DNA of 12,122 nt from CAKUFA01 sp963646285 (GTDB lineage: Bacteria; Bacillota; Clostridia; Christensenellales; Aristaeellaceae): assembly GCA_963646285.1 (NCBI GenBank), contig CAVIWF010000062.1, forward strand, positions 1 to 12,122, read 5' to 3'. The translations under genes and the position numbers were made by a program. Below the pieces are notes generated by a model. It made no database searches. It saw nothing but the letters and a program-made list of their open reading frames with translations, and was not told the DNA's origin. This document shows, in pieces, positions 11,885 to 12,122 of this stretch; the first letter of the stretch is position 1, and every line of letters starts with the position of its first letter.

Positions 11885-11911
11885 AAACGGGTCGGAGACC
11901 CTCGCCCCCTT
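11875..11911 (-). repeat. Hairpin repeat family, reverse long-loop copy
   Basis: AAGGGGGC (11875-11882) pairs with GCCCCCTT (11904-11911). The 21-base loop contains an inner hairpin GGGTC-gga-GACCC (11890-11902) and the sequence ttaaacggg shared with the 9620 copy and the 5610 region. It is followed by the reverse lead-in taaccccttcgg. Confidence 0.8.
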
Positions 11912-12021
11912 TAACCCCTTCGGCACCCATCTTTTAGAGTCCCTTCGAGATGAATGAAACTATTACATTTTGAAAAACCTTTCATTTGAAAACTGTTGCT
12001 TCCGAAGGGGCGGCGAAGGGG

Positions 12022-12050
12022 TGCAGGGGGCGACCGCAAAGCCCCCTGCA
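12022..12050 (+). repeat. Hairpin repeat family, TGCAGGGGGC stem
   Basis: TGCAGGGGGC (12022-12031), loop gaccgcaaa (12032-12040), GCCCCCTGCA (12041-12050), with lead-in cggcgaagggg. It is identical in stem and loop to the copies at 153, 9545 and 9857. No gene is visible in 11691-12122. Confidence 0.85.
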
Positions 12051-12096
12051 AACAAACATTTGAGGACTGTTGCTGAAATGCGGACTGCGAAGGAGT

Positions 12097-12122
12097 CCAG
12101 AGGGCGACCGCAAAGCCCTCTG
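12097..12122 (+). repeat. Hairpin repeat family, CCAGAGGGC stem, cut by window end
   Basis: CCAGAGGGC (12097-12105), loop gaccgcaaa (12106-12114), GCCCTCTG (12115-12122, continuing past the window). The lead-in is gcgaaggagt. It shares its stem with the long-loop copy at 9620 but has the short loop, showing that stem and loop types combine freely. Confidence 0.85.

Noticed and set aside
9409..12122. An integron-like cassette array with the hairpins as attC sites
   Set aside because: No integrase gene is in the window, the cassettes do not have the one-gene-per-site pattern, and the conserved parts are loops rather than attC-type boxes with extrahelical bases.

Overview
The window looks like chromosomal DNA of a Gram-positive Clostridia-type bacterium (Bacillota). 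Evidence: strong AGGAGG ribosome sites before almost every gene, a perfect CIRCE operator beside htpG, the four-cysteine form of ribosomal protein L28, a 159-residue RlmH of Gram-positive length, and two short signal-peptide proteins. I cannot resolve genus or species. No tRNA, rRNA, CRISPR array, integrase, transposase or reverse transcriptase is visible.

Layout. 1-275 is non-coding and hairpin-rich. 276-2543 (+) holds two small secreted proteins of unknown function and an NAD(P)-dependent epimerase/dehydratase, ending at a strong hairpin (2713-2742) shared with the convergent htpG gene (2774-4672, -). The divergent gap after htpG carries the CIRCE operator, then a good + strand promoter and a ~217-nt structured RNA (about 4905-5130) closed by a long-range stem and ended by a U-run. 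Just after it is a double zinc-ribbon protein (5151-5432, +). 5487-5806 is a chain of hairpins. Next, all on the minus strand, come a solitary AAA+ ATPase with a DUF4143-type C-terminus (5807-7102), rpmB (7344-7556) and a LysR regulator overlapping rlmH (9046 to 7662).

9047-10004 and 11691-12122 are packed with a repeat family: a conserved CGAAGGGG lead-in, a stem whose two arms change together from copy to copy, and one of two conserved loops. Between these blocks is a small phage late-gene module (minus strand, transcribed from 11690 to 10005): a baseplate/tail-fibre protein, a small membrane-anchored phage protein and a holin, with no endolysin after them. ~50-bp imperfect direct repeats (9681-9731 and 11834-11884) bracket this module.

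How the parts relate. LysR and rlmH are translationally overlapped and share a promoter whose -35 lies in a palindrome. The two distal phage genes overlap by ATGA. HtpG is probably under HrcA heat-shock control. The items most worth following are the structured RNA before the zinc-ribbon gene, which may be a raiA-type RNA (name not verified), and the covarying hairpin family around the phage module.
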